Assembly: GCA_026388015.1 (NCBI GenBank)
Contig: JAPLKO010000049.1
Coordinates: 1-36,197 of the forward strand
From: Candidatus Firestoneibacteriota bacterium
Lineage (GTDB): Bacteria > Oederibacteriota > D2-FULL-39-29
Direction of reading: 5' to 3'
Length of the DNA stretch: 36,197 nt
Below, piece after piece: positions 33,554 to 36,197 of this stretch. A program made the position numbers and the translations under genes. Below the pieces are notes generated by a model. It worked only from the letters and a program-made list of their open reading frames with translations. It did no database searches and had not been told where the DNA came from. Within the stretch, counting starts at the first letter, position 1. Each line of letters opens with the position of its first letter.

Positions 33554-35941
33554 CTATTCTCTCGGTTCATTCGGATACCAAAGCCAGAGAATAAATTTGA
33601 ATCTTCTGCGAAGCTTCTTAAGGGAATTGTTGAGCGTTTCCAGTGATTTATCTTTTTCCACGGTTTCATTCTTAATTCTAAAAACAAAGCTTCCTCTCTC
33701 TTCCTCTAATTTAAATATTTTTTCCGCGCTTTCCTTTAATTTTGTTTCAAAAGAAACCAGCTCTCTCTTTAAACTGTCTATATTGCCGGAGCTGTCATTT
33801 TTTAGTTTTGCATAAGAGGCTTCCATATCGGCCATCTGCCCGCGGGTCTCCCTGTCCTTATTCTTCTGCGAATTCCACTGCACTTCCCGGAGCGCATACT
33901 CGGCCTGAAGTGACTGAATCTTTTGTTTTTCGGTTTTGAGCTCCGTCTCGTATCTGGTGACGGTTTCTTTAACCTGCATCTGAAGCCGGTTTATCGCAAG
34001 TTTTAGCTCTTCTTCTTTTATTTCATAATCGTGCCCGATGCGGTGCTCAAGCTCCTGCACTTTTATTTTTGCTGTTTCTATTTCTTTTTCTTTAAGCTTA
34101 AGCGCCTCCGTTAAGGCCTCAATTTTTCCGTTGAATTCAAAGGTTGCATTATTTAACCGGAGTTCCTTTTCCTCGGCAAGTTTCGAAAGTTCTTCCGATC
34201 TTGTCACCAGCCCCCCGAGCTCTACCTGCAGTTTTTGATTCTCCACTTCCCGGCTCTTTAAAAGTTCACTTGCCGCCGCCGACTCATTTTTTGCCATATT
34301 ACAATTAGCCGCAGCGTCCGCAGCGGCATTTCTAAGTTCTTCCATATATTTACTCTGCTCCTCGATTTTAGAAAGATTGGCATTTATTCCTTCTTTTATC
34401 TTATTTAGCTCCGCCTCCCGGCTCTCAAGATTAATGCTAACCTGTCGCAGACGTTCTTCGTAGAAGAGCTTTAAGTTTTCGACCTCTGCGCGGAGTCCGG
34501 AGGACTCGTTTTGCGCACTAACTGCGTCACTGACCGCCCTTGCGAGTTCCTCAGTAACTTTCCGGGTTTTGAATTCATATTTATTTTTGTCTTCGGTAAG
34601 AACGGAGACCGTCTCAATCAGGTCTTTTATTTCTTTATTTTTTATCTCTTCTGCCTCACTTTTTTCCAGAACAAGATCTTTTATAGCGGCTTTTTCTTTT
34701 TCAATTTTAGCAATTGCCTCATTCAGGTTTCTTATAACAGCATCCTTATCTTCCGTCAAAGTTCCGGAGCGCTCTCCCGGCCCTTGCTCTTTCAGCGTCT
34801 TAAGTTCCGTTATTACCTTTGCCAGTTCGTTCTTCTCCGTTTTCAGCTCCATTTCTTTCAGGATCATTTTTTCTTCCAAGAGCCCGTCATTATCCCTGAG
34901 CTTTTCAGCCCCTGCAAGCGCGCGCTTTTCTATCTCAAAGGCCAGCTGTCTCTGCAATATGGATTCTTTTTCTTTAAAGCGGTTTTTTAAAACAGTTATC
35001 CAGTCTTCGCGCTCCGCCCAAAGCTTTACTTCCCTCGCTTTAAACTCCTGCTCAAACTTGGCCAGGGAGAGTTTTCCGTCAAGCTCGGCGTCTTCCACTT
35101 TCCCTGTCAGATATTTTTCTTTACCGGCGAAAGACTCTTTAAGGTCATTTATTTCTTTTTCTCTTTTGGAGAGCTTTTCAAGGATATTTTCTTTTTCTCT
35201 TCCAATCTCTTCTATTATAGCCTTTAGGGCTTTCCCGGCTTTTTCCTCAAGCGCTTTTCCCTCTTCCTGCTTTTTTTCAAGCATCGCGCGGGTTCTTGAT
35301 TCCTGAAGAGCAATTTCAACCTTGAGAGCATTGATCTCTTCCTCTTTTGCTTTTAAGGTTTTAAACCAGGTCTTCTCCCTCTCTTCCTGAAATTTATTTT
35401 CCGCTTTTTTTAAAACTTTTAAGGTTTTTTCTTGGAAAACCTTTACTTCCTGTTCTTTCTTCTTCCAGCCGGCTTCCACTATATTTAGTTTTGCTTTCAA
35501 CTCTGCATTCTTTTTTTCAAGAGATTTTTTTTCTTCACCCAGGCGCGCGCGTTCTCTTCTTATTTTGCTTTTGAGCTCATTTTTCATTTCTATTATTTTA
35601 TCATCCAGCGGATATTCTTTCCTGTTCAGGGCGTCCCTAAGGATCCTTATTTCGTTCTTTTTTTCTGAAACGGCCTTTTTCCACTCCTTACTTTCTTTCT
35701 CAAGTATTTTACGATAAAGAACTGATTCTTTTTTTAGCTCCTGTTTTTGCGCAGTAGAGTTAACTCCGGATATTTTTAGATTTTTTTGAAGGGAAAGAGG
35801 TATTATAACAGGGGGTTTATCCGCAAGAGATCCTGTTTTGATAGGATTCGCGCTTTTTGAAGGAAAACCGTTAAAAGTAAGCCCGGCATTTTGCTTCTTT
35901 TTGCCTTCCGGCATAGGTGGGAAGCCCATGTCATCAGCCAC
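33554..35941 (-). CDS. Very long coiled-coil protein of unknown function
   Basis: The protein of about 795 residues starts at GTG 35941 (GGGGG upstream; the frame opens four codons earlier at a TTG with no better site). Residues 1-70 are disordered and contain PPMP and NPIKTGSLADKPP. Residues about 75-775 are almost continuous coiled coil, rich in Glu and Lys. The C-terminal tail KKLRRRFKFILWLWYP is basic and aromatic and could bind membrane. There is no signal peptide, no recognisable ATPase head, and few Cys. It resembles bacterial coiled-coil scaffold proteins only in composition. It shares a promoter and probably an operon with pyrF and pyrE, but no functional link is visible. Confidence 0.78.
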   Translation of the reverse strand: MADDMGFPPMPEGKKKQNAGLTFNGFPSKSANPIKTGSLADKPPVIIPLSLQKNLKISGVNSTAQKQELKKESVLYRKILEKESKEWKKAVSEKKNEIRILRDALNRKEYPLDDKIIEMKNELKSKIRRERARLGEEKKSLEKKNAELKAKLNIVEAGWKKKEQEVKVFQEKTLKVLKKAENKFQEEREKTWFKTLKAKEEEINALKVEIALQESRTRAMLEKKQEEGKALEEKAGKALKAIIEEIGREKENILEKLSKREKEINDLKESFAGKEKYLTGKVEDAELDGKLSLAKFEQEFKAREVKLWAEREDWITVLKNRFKEKESILQRQLAFEIEKRALAGAEKLRDNDGLLEEKMILKEMELKTEKNELAKVITELKTLKEQGPGERSGTLTEDKDAVIRNLNEAIAKIEKEKAAIKDLVLEKSEAEEIKNKEIKDLIETVSVLTEDKNKYEFKTRKVTEELARAVSDAVSAQNESSGLRAEVENLKLFYEERLRQVSINLESREAELNKIKEGINANLSKIEEQSKYMEELRNAAADAAANCNMAKNESAAASELLKSREVENQKLQVELGGLVTRSEELSKLAEEKELRLNNATFEFNGKIEALTEALKLKEKEIETAKIKVQELEHRIGHDYEIKEEELKLAINRLQMQVKETVTRYETELKTEKQKIQSLQAEYALREVQWNSQKNKDRETRGQMADMEASYAKLKNDSSGNIDSLKRELVSFETKLKESAEKIFKLEEERGSFVFRIKNETVEKDKSLETLNNSLKKLRRRFKFILWLWYPNEPRE

Positions 35942-36012
35942 TTTTACCCCCAAGAAATATTTAATTCTTAATGGAAACTGCTAAAATACTTGTAAATATC
36001 AAAGCTAAGTAA

Positions 36013-36041
36013 ATTATATATAAATATTGAACTTTTGTCAA
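36013..36041 (-). promoter_or_regulatory. Perfect consensus sigma-70 promoter for the coiled-coil gene
   Basis: TTGACA (36041-36036) and TATAAT (36018-36013), both perfect, are exactly 17 bases apart on the minus strand. The leader to GTG 35941 would be about 65 bases. It is the best promoter in the window. Confidence 0.85.
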
Positions 36042-36064
36042 GATTTTTGATTGCGGCTGTCAAG

Positions 36065-36107
36065 CCAAAGTAAGAATGTCCGCTTTCTACCAAAGTAGAA
36101 ATGTCCG
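36065..36107. repeat. Two imperfect 18-bp direct repeats, probable end of an insertion sequence
   Basis: CCAAAGTAAGAATGTCCG (36065-36082) and CCAAAGTAGAAATGTCCG (36090-36107) differ at two positions and recur every 25 bases. Serial repeats of this kind near a TGTCAAGCC edge (36058) recall the multiple terminal repeats of IS21-like or other DDE-integrase elements. The element, if present, would extend to the right beyond the window, and no transposase frame is visible here. Confidence 0.45.
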
Positions 36108-36197
36108 GTTTTTAACGTTTCACTAGTTCCAAAGAGCTATCTTTTCTTACTATTCCGACAGGTTGCAAATAATTCGACTCTTTCGCAATTCTCGCCA

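Noticed and set aside
34569-35306. Plus-strand frame of 245 codons, extremely Ser and Phe rich
   Set aside because: It mirrors the Glu/Lys-rich coiled coil on the other strand; the composition is what that gene produces when read backwards.
36170-36197. CCA at the right edge as a possible tRNA 3' end
   Set aside because: No T-arm or acceptor stem pairs with it; chance occurrence.

Overview
The window is a chromosomal segment of a Gram-negative-type bacterium in which every convincing gene lies on the minus strand. The gene mix is: secreted GH123-like enzymes, a formylglycine-type sulfatase, a type A RNase P RNA, type IV pilus ATPases, a UPF0164/PorV-like signal fragment and a PurF-like protein with a degenerate glutaminase. 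This suggests a member of an uncultured, PVC/FCB-like or candidate-phylum lineage that degrades complex glycans. The assignment is inference; there is no rRNA or other phylogenetic marker strong enough to fix it.

Region 1 (1-13.6 kb) is a glycan-utilisation locus. In transcription order (right to left), a good promoter at 13570-13598 drives a cytosolic GH2 glycosidase. An SGNH esterase, a secreted beta-propeller/carbohydrate-binding protein, a DUF1961-like lectin-fold protein and a GH123-like protein follow, and a strong terminator at 5708-5749 closes the unit. A second promoter at 5629-5657 drives a sulfatase and a URO-D/MtaA-family gene that is broken by a 14-bp tandem duplication. A third promoter drives a second GH123-like protein. 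A 59-codon secreted fragment and the start of another secreted protein (cut by the window edge) complete the region.

Region 2 (13.6-16.5 kb) holds the RNase P RNA with its terminator, a coiled-coil/zinc-ribbon protein, a transaldolase-like aldolase, a class II aldolase and a short tatA. The tatA leader carries a striking 13-bp inverted repeat.

Region 3 (16.5-25 kb) is an apparent operon nrdR-pilB-pilT-pilC-polyprenyl synthase-aminotransferase, transcribed from a promoter that appears to make a leaderless nrdR mRNA. A small lipoprotein and pdxA lie upstream of it.

Region 4 (25-30.5 kb) is gyrA followed by four genes with overlapping ends: TPR protein, rsmI, M50-like membrane protease and an unknown membrane-anchored protein.

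Region 5 (30.6-36.2 kb) has a PurF-like protein without the glutaminase nucleophile, then pyrE and pyrF, and a 795-residue coiled-coil protein behind a perfect consensus promoter. At the right edge are short direct repeats that look like the end of an insertion sequence.

The most unusual items are the PurF-like protein that has lost its glutaminase site, the exact tandem duplication that breaks the URO-D gene, the leaderless nrdR, the tatA leader repeat and the coiled-coil gene. I found no CRISPR array, tRNA, rRNA or complete mobile element.
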